Made by a program: the position numbers and the translations under genes
The notes under the pieces: generated by a model
What the model was told of the DNA's origin: nothing
Databases searched by the model: none
What the model saw: only the letters and a program-made list of their open reading frames with translations
Assembly: GCF_000177675.1 (NCBI RefSeq)
Contig: NZ_ADGX01000009.1
Span: 36,525-100,524 of the forward strand
Origin: Parafrankia sp. EUN1f
Lineage (GTDB): Bacteria > Actinomycetota > Actinomycetes > Frankiales > Frankiaceae
Direction: 5' to 3'
Length of the DNA stretch: 64,000 nucleotides
In this document: positions 25,119 through 33,504 of the stretch, piece after piece
Position numbering within the stretch: the first letter of the stretch is position 1
Layout of the letters: the number at the start of each line of letters is the position of its first letter

Positions 25119-25967
25119 GCCGTCGGCGGCGGGGGTGCCGGGCGGCGCGGTGTAGACGACCAGCGTGAGGCCGGGATGGGACGGGAACTCCATGGCCTCG
25201 AACGTGAGGTCGAGGGCGCCGATCACGGGGTGATGGAGCCGTTTGCGGCCGGTGCGGTGGAGGCGGACGTTGTGCGCGGCCCAGCGGGTGCGGAACTCCG
25301 CGCTGCGGGTGGACAGCTCGCCGATCAGTTCGATCAGCTGCCGGTCGTGGGGGTTGCGGCCGGCTTCGGAGCGCAGCATGCCGGCGGTGTCGTCGGCGGC
25401 GCGTTCCCAGTCGGCGAAGAACGCACGCGACGCGGGGTCGAGGTAGATGAAGCGGGCGGTGTTCGCCGGCCGCCGCGGGTCGGCGAGCACCGGGGCGTAC
25501 AGGGCACGGGCCAGTCGGTTGGTGGCCAGCAGGTCGTGGCGGGCGTTGCGGACCCAGGCCGGGGCTTCGGTGATGGCGTCGAGGACCCGCTGGATCCCGT
25601 CGGTGACATCCGGTGTCACCGCTCGGCGTTGCCGGGTGGGAGCGGGTTGCGCGGCGCGGGCGAGGTCGAACAGGTGCTCGCGCTCGGCGTCGTCGAGCTG
25701 CAGCGCGGTGGCGAGACTGCCGAGGACGGCGTCCGAGGTACCGGCGAGGTTTCCGCGTTCCATCCGAACGTAGTAGTCGACGCTCACCCCGGCGAGCAGG
25801 GCGACCTCTTCGCGGCGCAGTCCCTTGACGCGGCGGTTGGCGCCCCCGTAGGCGGGCAGCCCGGCCTGCTCGGGGGTGATCCGCTCCCGCCGTGAGACGA
25901 GGAACTCGCGGACCTCGGCTCGGTTGCCCGCCCGGTCGGCTTCCCGCACGCCCGCCTGGTTGTCCAT
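24987..25967 (-). CDS. XRE-type regulator with MmyB-like ligand domain
   Basis: The 326-aa protein begins with an HTH (RRVKGLRREEVALLAGVSVDYYVRMERGN, about residues 35-63), followed by the MmyB/MLTR sensor domain, which shows NARHDLLATNRLARALYAPV, RFIYLDP and HHPVIGALDLTFEAMEFPSHPGLTLVVYTAPPGT. Regulators of this kind often repress adjacent dehydrogenase genes. I start it at ATG 25967. The last ~25 residues are antisense to the Fic remnant and look unlike the family, so its 3' end may have been rebuilt by recombination. It is divergent from the alcohol dehydrogenase at 26275. Confidence 0.85.
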   Translation of the reverse strand: MDNQAGVREADRAGNRAEVREFLVSRRERITPEQAGLPAYGGANRRVKGLRREEVALLAGVSVDYYVRMERGNLAGTSDAVLGSLATALQLDDAEREHLFDLARAAQPAPTRQRRAVTPDVTDGIQRVLDAITEAPAWVRNARHDLLATNRLARALYAPVLADPRRPANTARFIYLDPASRAFFADWERAADDTAGMLRSEAGRNPHDRQLIELIGELSTRSAEFRTRWAAHNVRLHRTGRKRLHHPVIGALDLTFEAMEFPSHPGLTLVVYTAPPGTPAADGLRLLAEPSRNGLSLLVAGGQAEPDPAGDVLVGKVGRPRSASSR

Positions 25968-26274
25968 ACATCCACGGTAGGCACGGCCGACGCCGGGGAT
26001 CGGCGAGCAGGGAGGTACTGCCGTTACCTGGAAGGCCAGGCACTCCCCGGACGTCCCGACCGGCCCCAGAGTGGGGACTGCCCGACCGGGCCCCTGCCGC
26101 CCGCGAGTCACGGCGCGGGCAGGGCACAACGCAGGCAGGGCACGACGCAGGCAAGGGAGGGACGACCATGCGGCACGTCAGACTGGGAGTGATCGAGCGC
26201 TGACCACGTGCTGGTGCAGGTGCTGGTCAAGCCGCCGTCCCGCGCTGTCTCGGCACACGGAAGGTAACCGTTCC
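25968..26274. other. Divergent intergenic region with 19-bp direct repeat and a short ORF
   Basis: This 307-nt region lies between the MmyB-like regulator and the alcohol dehydrogenase. It holds two near-identical GCAGGGCACRACGCAG units (26119-26156) and the 11-codon ORF listed separately. It is presumably the operator/promoter zone of both genes; no clear -10/-35 pair is evident. Confidence 0.5.
26168..26203 (+). CDS. Putative 11-codon leader ORF
   Basis: ATG 26168 has an excellent ribosome-binding sequence, AGGGAGG, 7 nt upstream and encodes MRHVRLGVIER before a TGA. It lies 71 nt before the alcohol dehydrogenase start, which itself has only a weak AAGG. It could be a translated leader peptide that modulates the dehydrogenase, or a chance ORF. 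No composition bias towards one amino acid is seen. Confidence 0.3.
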   Translation: MRHVRLGVIER

Positions 26275-27312
26275 ATGCGAGCAACATTCATGTACGGCGC
26301 CGGTGACGTCCGCGTCGAGGACGTCCCGGACGCGAAGCTGCACGAGCCGACGGACGCCGTCGTGCGGGTGGTGCTGGCGTGCGTGTGCGGGTCGGACCTG
26401 CACCCGTACCGCTCCATGTCCGCCACCGGCGACGGTGTTCCGATGGGGCACGAGTTCATCGGCGTGGTGGAGGAGGTCGGCGCGGCGGTGACGGGCCTTG
26501 CGCCCGGTGACTTCGTCGTGTCCCCGTTCGCGTTCTCCGACAACACCTGCGAGTTCTGCCGCGAGGGCTTCCACACCTCCTGCGTGCACGGCGGCTGGTA
26601 CGGCGCCGGTGGGGTCGGCGGCGCGCAGGCCGAGGCGGTGCGGGTCCCGCAGGCCGACGGCACCCTGGTGAAGCTCCCCGCCGACGTCGACGAGGCGTTG
26701 TGGCCCTCGCTGCTGACCCTTTCGGACGTCTACCTCACCGGCTGGCACGCCGCGCACATGGCCCGGGTCGCGCCCGGGCGGACCGTCACCGTGATCGGTG
26801 ACGGCGCGGTGGGGCTGTCCGCGGTGCTGGCCTCGAAGCGGATGGGCGCCGAGCGGATCATCCTCATGGGCCGGCACACCGACCGTACCGACCTGGGGCG
26901 TGAGTTCGGTGCCACCGACGTCGTCGCGGCACGCGGCGAGGAGGGCGTCGCCGCGGTCCTCGCGCTCACCGGCGGCGCGGGCAGCCACGTCGTGCTCGAA
27001 GCCGTCGGGCACCTGCCCGCCTACGAGCAGGCGTACGGCGTGCTGCGCCCCGGCGGCACCATCTCCCGGGTCGGGGTGCCGCAGTACGAGCAGGCCCCGA
27101 TCGGGTTCGGATCCCTGTTCCGCAAGAACGCCACCCTCAACGGCGGGCCCGCCCCCGTCCGCGCCTACATCGAGCAGGCCCTGCCCGACGTGCTCGAAGG
27201 CCGGATCGACCCCGGCCGGGTGTTCGACCGCACCGTCGACCTCGACCACGTCGCCGACGCCTACCAGGCCATGGACTCCCGCCACGCCCTGAAGGTCGTC
27301 GTCCGCCCTTGA
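26275..27312 (+). CDS. Zinc-dependent alcohol dehydrogenase (MDR family)
   Basis: The 345-aa protein has the catalytic-zinc motif CGSDLHPY, MGHEFIGVVEEVG, a reduced structural-zinc loop (NTCEFCREGFHTSC, with three Cys visible) and the Rossmann site VIGDGAVGLSAV. It oxidises alcohols with NAD(P). ATG 26275 is preceded by AAGG. Divergence from an MmyB-like regulator is a common arrangement in which the regulator responds to the enzyme's substrate. A strong hairpin at 27382 separates it from the convergent SDR. Confidence 0.9.
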   Translation: MRATFMYGAGDVRVEDVPDAKLHEPTDAVVRVVLACVCGSDLHPYRSMSATGDGVPMGHEFIGVVEEVGAAVTGLAPGDFVVSPFAFSDNTCEFCREGFHTSCVHGGWYGAGGVGGAQAEAVRVPQADGTLVKLPADVDEALWPSLLTLSDVYLTGWHAAHMARVAPGRTVTVIGDGAVGLSAVLASKRMGAERIILMGRHTDRTDLGREFGATDVVAARGEEGVAAVLALTGGAGSHVVLEAVGHLPAYEQAYGVLRPGGTISRVGVPQYEQAPIGFGSLFRKNATLNGGPAPVRAYIEQALPDVLEGRIDPGRVFDRTVDLDHVADAYQAMDSRHALKVVVRP

Positions 27313-27381
27313 CGTGACCCGGCCGCCCGGTGGAGGGGAGGCGGCGTGCGCAGGCCTCCTTTCCGAGACCGCTGGCTGAAC

Positions 27382-27434
27382 GCGAGCGCCCGGCCAGGTC
27401 GGTCCCCCAACGTCGGACCTGACCGGGTGCTCGC
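27382..27434. terminator. Long inverted repeat between convergent alcohol dehydrogenase and SDR genes
   Basis: GCGAGCGCCCGGCCAGGTC (27382-27400) pairs with GGACCTGACCGGGTGCTCGC (27415-27434), allowing G-U pairs, around a ~14-nt loop. The position and strength suit a bidirectional terminator. Confidence 0.65.
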
Positions 27435-27454
27435 AGCCTCGGCGGCCGGAGGTG

Positions 27455-28270
27455 CTACCGCTTGTTCAGCAGGCCCGCGTCGACGGGGACCACCGTGCCG
27501 GTGATGTACCGCGCGTCCTCCGACACCAGCCAGGCGATGGCGTTGGAGACGTCGATCGGCTCGACCAGGTCGACCGGCATCGCGTTGGTGAGCGCGTTGG
27601 CCAGCTGCGGGGCGTGCTCGAGGATCTTCTGCAGGTTCCCGTCACCGGCCATCGGCGTGCGCACAGCGGTCGGGGCGACGCTGTTCACCCGGATGTTGAA
27701 CGGCGCGAGGAAGTTCGCCCACGACCGCATCAGGCCGATGACGCCGTGCTTGGCGGCGGTGTAGCCGAGGAACCCGGCGGTGGGGATGCCGACGCCGACC
27801 AGGCCGCCGGTGGAGCTGGTCAGGACGATCGACCCGCCCTGGTTCAGCTCCAGCATCTGCGGGATCGCGACCCGGCCGGTGTTCCACACACCGGTCAGGT
27901 TGACCGCGACGACGTCCTCCCACTGCTCGTCGTCGGTGGCGACACCGCCGGCGCCGATCCCGGCGTTGGCGACGACGAGCTGGACCGGGCCGAGCTCGGC
28001 CACGCCCTCCTTGAACGCCGCCTCCAGCCCGGCGAAGTCCCGGACGTCGGCCTGGCGCGCGACGACCCGCCGGCCGAGGGCCTCGACGTCCTTCGCGGTC
28101 TGCTGCAGGTCGTCCAGCGTGGGCATCGGGTAGGCGACCGACCGCACCGGGCCACAGAGGTCCACGGCGATGATGTCGGCGCCCTCCTGCGCTAACCGCA
28201 GTGCGTGGCTGCGGCCCTGGCCACGGGCTGCGCCGGTGATGAAGGCGACCTTGCCGTCAAGCTTTCCCAT
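27455..28270 (-). CDS. Mycofactocin-type SDR oxidoreductase
   Basis: The 271-aa SDR starts with KVAFITGAARGQGRSHALRLA, the form characteristic of mycofactocin-coupled SDRs that hold NAD tightly and pass electrons to mycofactocin. Other motifs are VANAGIG, SSTGG and YTAAKHG (YxxxK). Carveol/carvone-type alcohols are known substrates of this group. ATG 28270 follows GGGAGAA; a GTG lies one codon earlier. It is divergent from the TetR gene at 28588, probably its regulator. No mycofactocin biosynthesis genes are in the window. Confidence 0.87.
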   Translation of the reverse strand: MGKLDGKVAFITGAARGQGRSHALRLAQEGADIIAVDLCGPVRSVAYPMPTLDDLQQTAKDVEALGRRVVARQADVRDFAGLEAAFKEGVAELGPVQLVVANAGIGAGGVATDDEQWEDVVAVNLTGVWNTGRVAIPQMLELNQGGSIVLTSSTGGLVGVGIPTAGFLGYTAAKHGVIGLMRSWANFLAPFNIRVNSVAPTAVRTPMAGDGNLQKILEHAPQLANALTNAMPVDLVEPIDVSNAIAWLVSEDARYITGTVVPVDAGLLNKR

Positions 28271-28587
28271 CACTTCTCCCTGAGTCCCGCAGTGTCATGC
28301 TGTGTCTGGATTTTTAACAGTCGTTCTAACTTTGCCCAGGGCCCATGTCAACCAAATCGCCGGACCGCGAAGGTCGGGTGCACGGGTTCGACGGACCGGC
28401 TCGGCCAGACGACCCTGCCGGACGGGAAGGGCGACCACGTGGGACGGGAAGGGCGGCCGCGGCGGCCAACCGTGCTGTCGTCCAGGTCACGTCGCGGGCA
28501 CGGAGTCGGCCCCCGAACAGGCGCATCCGACATCATGAGACGTCTGCCGGCGCCCGGAGCCGGACGACGCGTCCTGGAGGAAGGTGC
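28271..28587. other. Divergent promoter region between SDR and tetR
   Basis: This 317-nt gap holds one AT-richer patch at about 28311-28336 (TTTTTAACAGTCGTTCTAACTT), a plausible operator/promoter for the SDR because it lies ~50 nt upstream of its ATG. The rest is GC-rich and shows no supported gene. Confidence 0.45.
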
Positions 28588-29190
28588 ATGGCCGAGCCCC
28601 GCCGACGCCGGGCGGCGACCGCGGAGAAGGTCACCCGCCTCCTCGACGCGGCCGAGGAGATCATGCTGGGCGAGGGCTACGCGGCGGTCAGCTCCCGCAG
28701 CGTGGCCGCCCGCGCGGAGATCACCGCCCCGCTCCTGCACTACTACTTCCCCACGATCGACGACCTGTTCGTGGCGGTGCTGCGGCGGCGCGGGGAGGAG
28801 ACCGTGGTGCGGACACAGGCTGCGCTGGCCTCCCCGCGCCCGCTGGCTGCCTGGTGGGAGCTGGTCTCCGACCCGCGTGGAACGGGACTGACCGTGGAGT
28901 TCGTCGCGGCGGCGAACCACCGGCCGGCGCTGCGCGCGGAGGTCGGCCGGGTGGCCCGCGAGCTGCGGCGGATGCAGATGGACGCCCTGACGTCGATCCT
29001 CGGCGAGTACGGCCTCGACCCGGAGGACTTTCCGGCCAGCCTCGTCGCCGCCGCCGTCCAGGGCCTCGCGTTCGCGGTCGTCGCCGACCGGGCCGCCGGC
29101 CACGACACCGCCCACGAGGAGGCCACCGCCGCGATGACCCGGCTGGTGGCTCGCCTGGAGGACCGCCGTACCCACCACATCCCGGGCTGA
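28588..29190 (+). CDS. TetR-family transcriptional regulator
   Basis: The 200-aa protein has an HTH (RLLDAAEEIMLGEGYAAVSSRSVA, ARAEITAPLLHYYFP) and a helical sensor domain with EFVAAANHRPALRAEVGRVA. ATG 28588 follows GGAGGAAGG; the frame is open from 28345. It resembles the Rieske-island regulator at 18987 over the HTH and the NHR segment, so the two may recognise related ligands. It is divergent from the mycofactocin-type SDR, the likely target. Confidence 0.87.
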   Translation: MAEPRRRRAATAEKVTRLLDAAEEIMLGEGYAAVSSRSVAARAEITAPLLHYYFPTIDDLFVAVLRRRGEETVVRTQAALASPRPLAAWWELVSDPRGTGLTVEFVAAANHRPALRAEVGRVARELRRMQMDALTSILGEYGLDPEDFPASLVAAAVQGLAFAVVADRAAGHDTAHEEATAAMTRLVARLEDRRTHHIPG

Positions 29191-29493
29191 CCAGGCCTTG
29201 GGCCACGGTCAGGTTGTCGGCGGCGCGGCCCGACGGCAGGGTGGCAGCGAGGATGCGAACGTGGTGATCCATCCCGGTGGCGGTGCCGTGTAGGGATGGA
29301 ACTTCTCCACCCGACCATGGTCCTGGGCGACCAGCAGAGCCTGGTTGCGCCGCAGGCTCGCGGCGACCCTCGCGTTGTGCAGGATGTGGTGGCCGGCCAC
29401 GTTACCCAGGCAGCCGAGCAAGAGCTGAGGATTGTGGTTGTTGGAACGACCACGATCCTCAACTCTTCGAACCGCCGCCTTGAACCGCTGGGT
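29191..29493. other. Intergenic region without a supported gene
   Basis: The region lies between convergent tetR and lipoprotein genes. It contains hairpin repeat copy C near its right end. Short frames exist on both strands (for example a minus-strand NARVAASLRRNQALL stretch), but none has a start, ribosome-binding site or family resemblance I can defend; a decayed gene is possible. Confidence 0.4.
29418..29467. repeat. Dispersed hairpin repeat, copy C
   Basis: The outer arm AAGAGCTGAGGAT pairs with ATCCTCAACTCTT, and the inner arm GTGGTTGTT pairs with AACGACCAC around a GG loop. This makes an almost continuous ~23-bp stem with compensating G-U pairs. It lies between convergent genes. Confidence 0.85.
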
Positions 29494-30123
29494 TCAGCCG
29501 GCAGCCGGTGACTGCTGGGCGCCGGAATCATCGGGAACGCCGGGAACACACAGCGGCAGGCCGAAGCTCGCGCAGATCGTTATCGGGTTCGTGTATTCCT
29601 CCACCTGGGTGATCAGGTCTTCTCGCCAGTCGAGGCGGAAGACATACGTGTTCCGGTACGGTTTTCCGGCGGCGGTGACGAAGTCGCCGTTGGCCTGCAT
29701 GAACGATGTCGCCCCGTCGCCGGTGACGCTCACCCGGGTGTCGACGAAACGAACAGTGCTCACCATGGTGGAGATCTGCCGGAGGTTGGCCAGCGCCGCC
29801 GCCCGGTCGCCGAAGTACGACTGGTCCGCCCGGTCACCCGAGAAGCTCATCGCGACCCGCCAGGTGGCGTCGGGTGCCAGCATCGCCTCCATGGTCGCCG
29901 TCTCGCGCCGTTCCATCGCGCGAAAGAAATCCAGCGTCCGCTGCTCCACGGCCTCGGTTTGTCCCTCTGGGGTCCCGGCCGCCTGCCCCGGCGTCGAGTG
30001 CGTTGCCGCCGCGCGCCGGCCGGATTCCTCCTCCGCGCTGCCCGAAGCGCCGGCGCAGCTGGACAGAGCGGCGGCGACAAGGGTTCCCAGCAGGGCGGCG
30101 AGAAGCATGGGTGGTCGAAGCAT
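29494..30123 (-). CDS. NTF2-like lipoprotein
   Basis: The 209-aa product has a lipoprotein signal peptide (MLLAALLGTLVAAALSSC, lipobox LSSC), a low-complexity linker, and a SnoaL/NTF2-like domain starting at VEQRTLDFFRAMERRETATMEAML. It should be anchored outside the cytoplasmic membrane. The function of exported NTF2-like domains is mostly unknown. I use ATG 30123; the frame is open from 30162. It is divergent from the TetR gene at 30268, with two palindromic operators in between, so it is probably repressed by that regulator. Confidence 0.8.
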   Translation of the reverse strand: MLRPPMLLAALLGTLVAAALSSCAGASGSAEEESGRRAAATHSTPGQAAGTPEGQTEAVEQRTLDFFRAMERRETATMEAMLAPDATWRVAMSFSGDRADQSYFGDRAAALANLRQISTMVSTVRFVDTRVSVTGDGATSFMQANGDFVTAAGKPYRNTYVFRLDWREDLITQVEEYTNPITICASFGLPLCVPGVPDDSGAQQSPAAG

Positions 30124-30198
30124 CAATGAGCCTTTTCCATTCCGGGAATCGACGGGAAGCACCTCGGGGCGCGGTGGGCGCGGTTTATGCGGCGCCTA

Positions 30199-30215
30199 GG
30201 TTGACGTCGTCAACC
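30199..30215. promoter_or_regulatory. Palindromic operator GGTTGAC-N3-GTCAACC, site 1
   Basis: This is a perfect dyad that extends outwards to CCTAGG on both sides (30195-30219). It lies in the divergent lipoprotein/tetR promoter and is the likely binding site of the TetR encoded at 30268. Confidence 0.8.
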
Positions 30216-30226
30216 TAGGCGATTCA

Positions 30227-30243
30227 GGTTGACGGTGTCAACC
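30227..30243. promoter_or_regulatory. Palindromic operator GGTTGAC-N3-GTCAACC, site 2
   Basis: This second copy has identical 7-bp arms, 28 bp from site 1 and 24 nt before the tetR ATG. The paired sites suggest two dimers and tight autorepression. Confidence 0.8.
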
Positions 30244-30267
30244 CAGGGGTCGTCCTATGCTTGTCGA

Positions 30268-30849
30268 ATGGCTGCGGGTGCGACGGTGGAGGCGCTGCTC
30301 GCCGCTGCCGTGGCGCTCCTCGACGAGGGCGGCCCAGGTGCGGTGACCCTGCGCGAGGTCGGCCGCCGGGCCGGGGTCTCGCACAACGCGCCTTACAAGC
30401 ACTTCGCCGACAAGGAGGCGCTGCTGGCCGCCGTGGCGGCCCGGGAGCTCGCCGGCCAGGGGCGGGCCGTCCATGAACGGCTGGCCGGGCCGCAGCCTCC
30501 GGGCGGAGTGGTCCGGTCGATCATGCATGCCTACGTCGCCTGGGCACTGGCGCATCCGGCCCGGTTCAAGCTCGTCTACGGGGCGTGGACCAGAGGCTCC
30601 ACGGAGCTGGGCGAGGCGGCGGCGGCGACCCGATCGGCGTTCGTGTCGGCGGTCGCCCGCGCCCAACAGGCCTGCCAGCTCCCGGCGGGGGATCCCGAGC
30701 GGCTGACCGCGTTGCTGCTCGCGCTCGCTCACGGTGCTGTCGACCTCGCGCTCGCCGGTCACCTCGCCGCTGCCGGCAAGGGCCGCGCGGATCCGTCCGA
30801 TCTGGTGGACGATCTGCTTGCCTACCTCGGGCCGCCCGCCTCGGCCTGA
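30268..30849 (+). CDS. TetR-family regulator (TetR/AcrR, WHG-type C-domain)
   Basis: The 193-aa protein has an HTH (LLAAAVALLDEGGPGAVTLREV, RRAGVSHNAPYKHFADKEALL) and a C-terminal domain with YVAWALAHPARFKLVYG, typical of the TetR_C WHG group. I use ATG 30268; the open frame from 30229 overlaps operator 2. It probably autoregulates and controls the divergent lipoprotein gene through the two GGTTGAC palindromes. A glycerophosphodiesterase follows after 37 nt. Confidence 0.87.
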   Translation: MAAGATVEALLAAAVALLDEGGPGAVTLREVGRRAGVSHNAPYKHFADKEALLAAVAARELAGQGRAVHERLAGPQPPGGVVRSIMHAYVAWALAHPARFKLVYGAWTRGSTELGEAAAATRSAFVSAVARAQQACQLPAGDPERLTALLLALAHGAVDLALAGHLAAAGKGRADPSDLVDDLLAYLGPPASA

Positions 30850-30886
30850 CAGCCAGGCCACCCGGCCCAGCAGGAAGGGAGATTCA

Positions 30887-31690
30887 GTGCGGCGTCTGGA
30901 GTTCCTGGATCATCCGGGCCCCATCCCGTTCGCGCACCGCGGGGGGAGGGGGAACTGGCCGGAGAACTCCTGGCCCGCCTTCGAGAACGCGGTCGGGCTC
31001 GGCTACCGGTACCTCGAGACCGACGTCCGGGCGACGAGCGACGGAGTCGTGCTTCTCCTGCACGACGAGACCCTCGAAAGGGTGACGGACTCGACCGGGT
31101 CGATCAGTTCGCTGACCTATCGGGAGGCGGCCGGGATCAGGCTCCGCTCGCCCGAAACCGTCCACGAGCAGGGCGCGGAGATCCCGCGGCTGGACCAGTT
31201 GCTCGACCGGTGGCCCGACATCCGCCTGAACATCGACATCAAGGAGCCGGGCGCCGTGGCTCCCACTGTTGACGTCATCCGGCGGGCGAACGCGGTTGGC
31301 AGGGTATGTGTGACCTCCTTCCGGGACGCCACGATCCGCCAGGCGCGAAGCCTGCTCGGCGAGAACCTCTGTGTAGGCGGCGGAACCGGGGCTGTCGGGT
31401 CCCTACGCCTGCAGAGCCTGTTGCCCACGGCCGCCCAACGTGGGGGGCGGCTGCGCGCGAGGGTCGATGTCGTGCAGGTCCCGACGATGTTCCGCGGTGT
31501 GCCCGTGTGCGACGCCCGCTTCGTGCGCTGCGCGGCACGGCTGGGTCTGCCGGTGCACGCCTGGACCATCAACGACGCCGACGAGATGGAAAGGCTGCTG
31601 GCCCTGGGCGTCGAGGGACTGATCACCGACTATCCGGAAACGTTGAAATCCCATCTGATCAGCCGCGGCCAGTGGTGGGGGTCCAGCTAG
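30887..31690 (+). CDS. Glycerophosphodiester phosphodiesterase
   Basis: The 267-aa GDPD TIM-barrel enzyme cleaves glycerophosphodiesters to glycerol 3-phosphate and an alcohol. Motifs seen are FAHRGGRGNWPENSWPAF (catalytic His and Glu-Asn), LETDVRATSDGVVLLLHDETLERVT (metal Glu/Asp and second His) and VHAWTIND. There is no signal peptide, so it is cytoplasmic. GTG 30887 follows GGAAGGGAG. The stop codon shares CTAG with the stop of the convergent HNH gene. Confidence 0.9.
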   Translation: MRRLEFLDHPGPIPFAHRGGRGNWPENSWPAFENAVGLGYRYLETDVRATSDGVVLLLHDETLERVTDSTGSISSLTYREAAGIRLRSPETVHEQGAEIPRLDQLLDRWPDIRLNIDIKEPGAVAPTVDVIRRANAVGRVCVTSFRDATIRQARSLLGENLCVGGGTGAVGSLRLQSLLPTAAQRGGRLRARVDVVQVPTMFRGVPVCDARFVRCAARLGLPVHAWTINDADEMERLLALGVEGLITDYPETLKSHLISRGQWWGSS

Positions 31691-33180
31691 GCGGCGGGGT
31701 GGTTCTGGAGGAGTACGAACAGGGATTCGCCGAGGTTGAGCCGGCCGCCGTTGCGGGTGGTGATGGCGTCCGGGGTGACGTGTCCGGTTTCGATGGCGAG
31801 CGCGGCGGTGGGGTGTTCCCCGGGGGTGAGTGGTGGTGCGGGGGTGAGGGTGCGGCCGTCGGGGAGCAGCGCGGTGATCGTTCCTTCGGGGGTTCTGCGG
31901 AGTGTGATGCCTTCCTCGTGGAGGTGGCGGTGGTGGGTGCCGCAGATGAGGGTGAGGTTGTCGAGGTCGGTGTGGCCGCCGTCGGCCCAGCCGGTGAGGT
32001 GGTGGATGTTCAGCCATCGGGTGTGGTCGCAGCCCGGGTACTGGCAGGTGCCGTGGTCACGGGCGTGGACCGCGGCGCGGAGCCGGCGGGTGGGGAACCG
32101 ATACCGCCGGCCGAGGCGTAGTGGGGTGCCGTGGGGGTCGGTGAGCATCGCCTGGACGAGGCTGTCGCAGCCGAGGCGTTGCAGCACCGCCGGTGGGAGC
32201 GTGGCCGGTGAGGCGTCACCGGTCGTGGTGGTGCCGGTGCCGGTCGTGGTGGTGGTGGTGGTGGGTTGCAGGTCGGTGGGGTGCAGGTGCAGGACGAGGG
32301 TGTGCGCGGGGTGGATGAGTCCGGGGGCGCCGTGGTGCAGGAAGCTTTCGGCGAGGGCGATGAGGCCGTCGGCGTCACGCTGCCGATCCGGCTCCGGCCC
32401 CGGTTCCGGGTGGGGGTGTTCTTCCGCGGTGGGTTCGCTGGCGGGTTCCGTGGTGGGCGGTTCCGCCGCGCTGGGTGTGGTGGCTGGTTTTGTGGTGGTG
32501 GTGAGGCTGTCGCGGGCGGTTTCGATTGCGGCGATCAGTTGGGCGCCCTGGTCGGCGGGGAGTACGGCGGTGAGGTGGATCATGCCGTCGTCGTCGGTGT
32601 GCCAGGACACGCGGCGGGCGGTGCGGGTGCGGGCCCGGGTATCGGGGTCGGCGCTGCGTTGCCGGTAGGCGCGGGCCAGGTGTTCCAGGGCGCCGGCGGT
32701 GCAGTGTTCGGCGTGGTTGAGCCAGGTCTGTTCGGTGTCGGGGCGGGCGACCCGGGTGATCGCGCGGACCTTCGAGTAGGACAGGGTTCCGGCGGCGAAC
32801 GCGGTGCGGATCGCGGGGAGCTGTTCGAGGGCGTGGGCGGTGGCGAGGTGCTCGCGGGCGGTTCGCGGGCTTAGTCCGCATCGCCAGGACAGCCAGTGCG
32901 CGCAGGAACGCATCCCGATGCCGGACCAGCCGGTGCGCCGGTCGAAGGCGGCGAGCAGGGCCAGCCAGGTGCAGGTCGCGGCCGCGATCCGGCCGGCCCA
33001 CTGGCAGATCGCGGTCTCCAGCTCGCCGATCGGGACGGCGTCGGGGTCCGCCGGGAGAGCGGCGGGCGGGAGACGCGCTGCCGGATCGGGGCCGGTGGGC
33101 GGGGGGTCGGTGGTGGGCGTGAAGTTCGTGGTGGGCGTGGCGCAGGGAGCGTCGGGAGTGACAGCAGCAGTGTCGATCAT
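31687..33180 (-). CDS. DUF222 / HNH endonuclease domain protein
   Basis: This 497-aa protein of the actinobacterial 13E12/DUF222 type has an N-terminal helical region with RTGWSGIGMRSCAHWLSWRCGLS and RTAREHLATAHALEQLP, a long Thr/Pro/Glu-rich linker, and a C-terminal HNH domain (GTCQYPGCDHTRWLNIHHLTG, ICGTHHRHLHE). The HNH residues appear complete. Such genes are multicopy and scattered in actinobacterial genomes, behaving like repeated elements; their biological role is unclear. ATG 33180 has a weak ribosome site. Its 3' end overlaps the GDPD stop. Confidence 0.85.
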   Translation of the reverse strand: MIDTAAVTPDAPCATPTTNFTPTTDPPPTGPDPAARLPPAALPADPDAVPIGELETAICQWAGRIAAATCTWLALLAAFDRRTGWSGIGMRSCAHWLSWRCGLSPRTAREHLATAHALEQLPAIRTAFAAGTLSYSKVRAITRVARPDTEQTWLNHAEHCTAGALEHLARAYRQRSADPDTRARTRTARRVSWHTDDDGMIHLTAVLPADQGAQLIAAIETARDSLTTTTKPATTPSAAEPPTTEPASEPTAEEHPHPEPGPEPDRQRDADGLIALAESFLHHGAPGLIHPAHTLVLHLHPTDLQPTTTTTTTGTGTTTTGDASPATLPPAVLQRLGCDSLVQAMLTDPHGTPLRLGRRYRFPTRRLRAAVHARDHGTCQYPGCDHTRWLNIHHLTGWADGGHTDLDNLTLICGTHHRHLHEEGITLRRTPEGTITALLPDGRTLTPAPPLTPGEHPTAALAIETGHVTPDAITTRNGGRLNLGESLFVLLQNHPAA

Positions 33181-33504
33181 GAGGATCACCGGGCCAGGGG
33201 TGTCGTCGGTCCATCGGACCCGCGCATCGTCACATCGACCACCGACAGTTTTCGCAACCCCGGCCCGATCGCAACCCACCCCCGTCCGGTGGCGACACTC
33301 CCGGCTGCGACCACCCGCGACGGTCGAGGCGGTTCCGCGGAACCGCGGAACCGCGGAACCGCCCGACGCTCAGGAGCGCCGAGCAGCGGTCAGCTGCTCG
33401 GCGCCGTGAAGAGCGCCGGTGCCACCAGCTGACCCGCGGGAGCGGGTGTGCAGTGCTTCCAGGCACATCGAATTCCAGGCACATCGACAGAACCGCCGTC
33501 CCCG
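33181..33504. other. Intergenic region with CCGCGGAA repeats
   Basis: This 324-nt gap lies upstream of the HNH gene and downstream of glycerate kinase (both minus). The only visible structure is the repeat at 33330-33362 and short direct repeats CCAGGCACATCGA near 33460-33490. No gene is supported. Confidence 0.5.
33330..33362. repeat. CGGTTCCGCGGAACCG palindrome with tandem CCGCGGAA units
   Basis: A 16-bp perfect palindrome at 33330-33345 extends into two more CCGCGGAA octamers. The same 16-bp palindrome occurs at 58801-58816, and related CACCGCGGAACCG units occur at 54441-54540. Confidence 0.75.
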
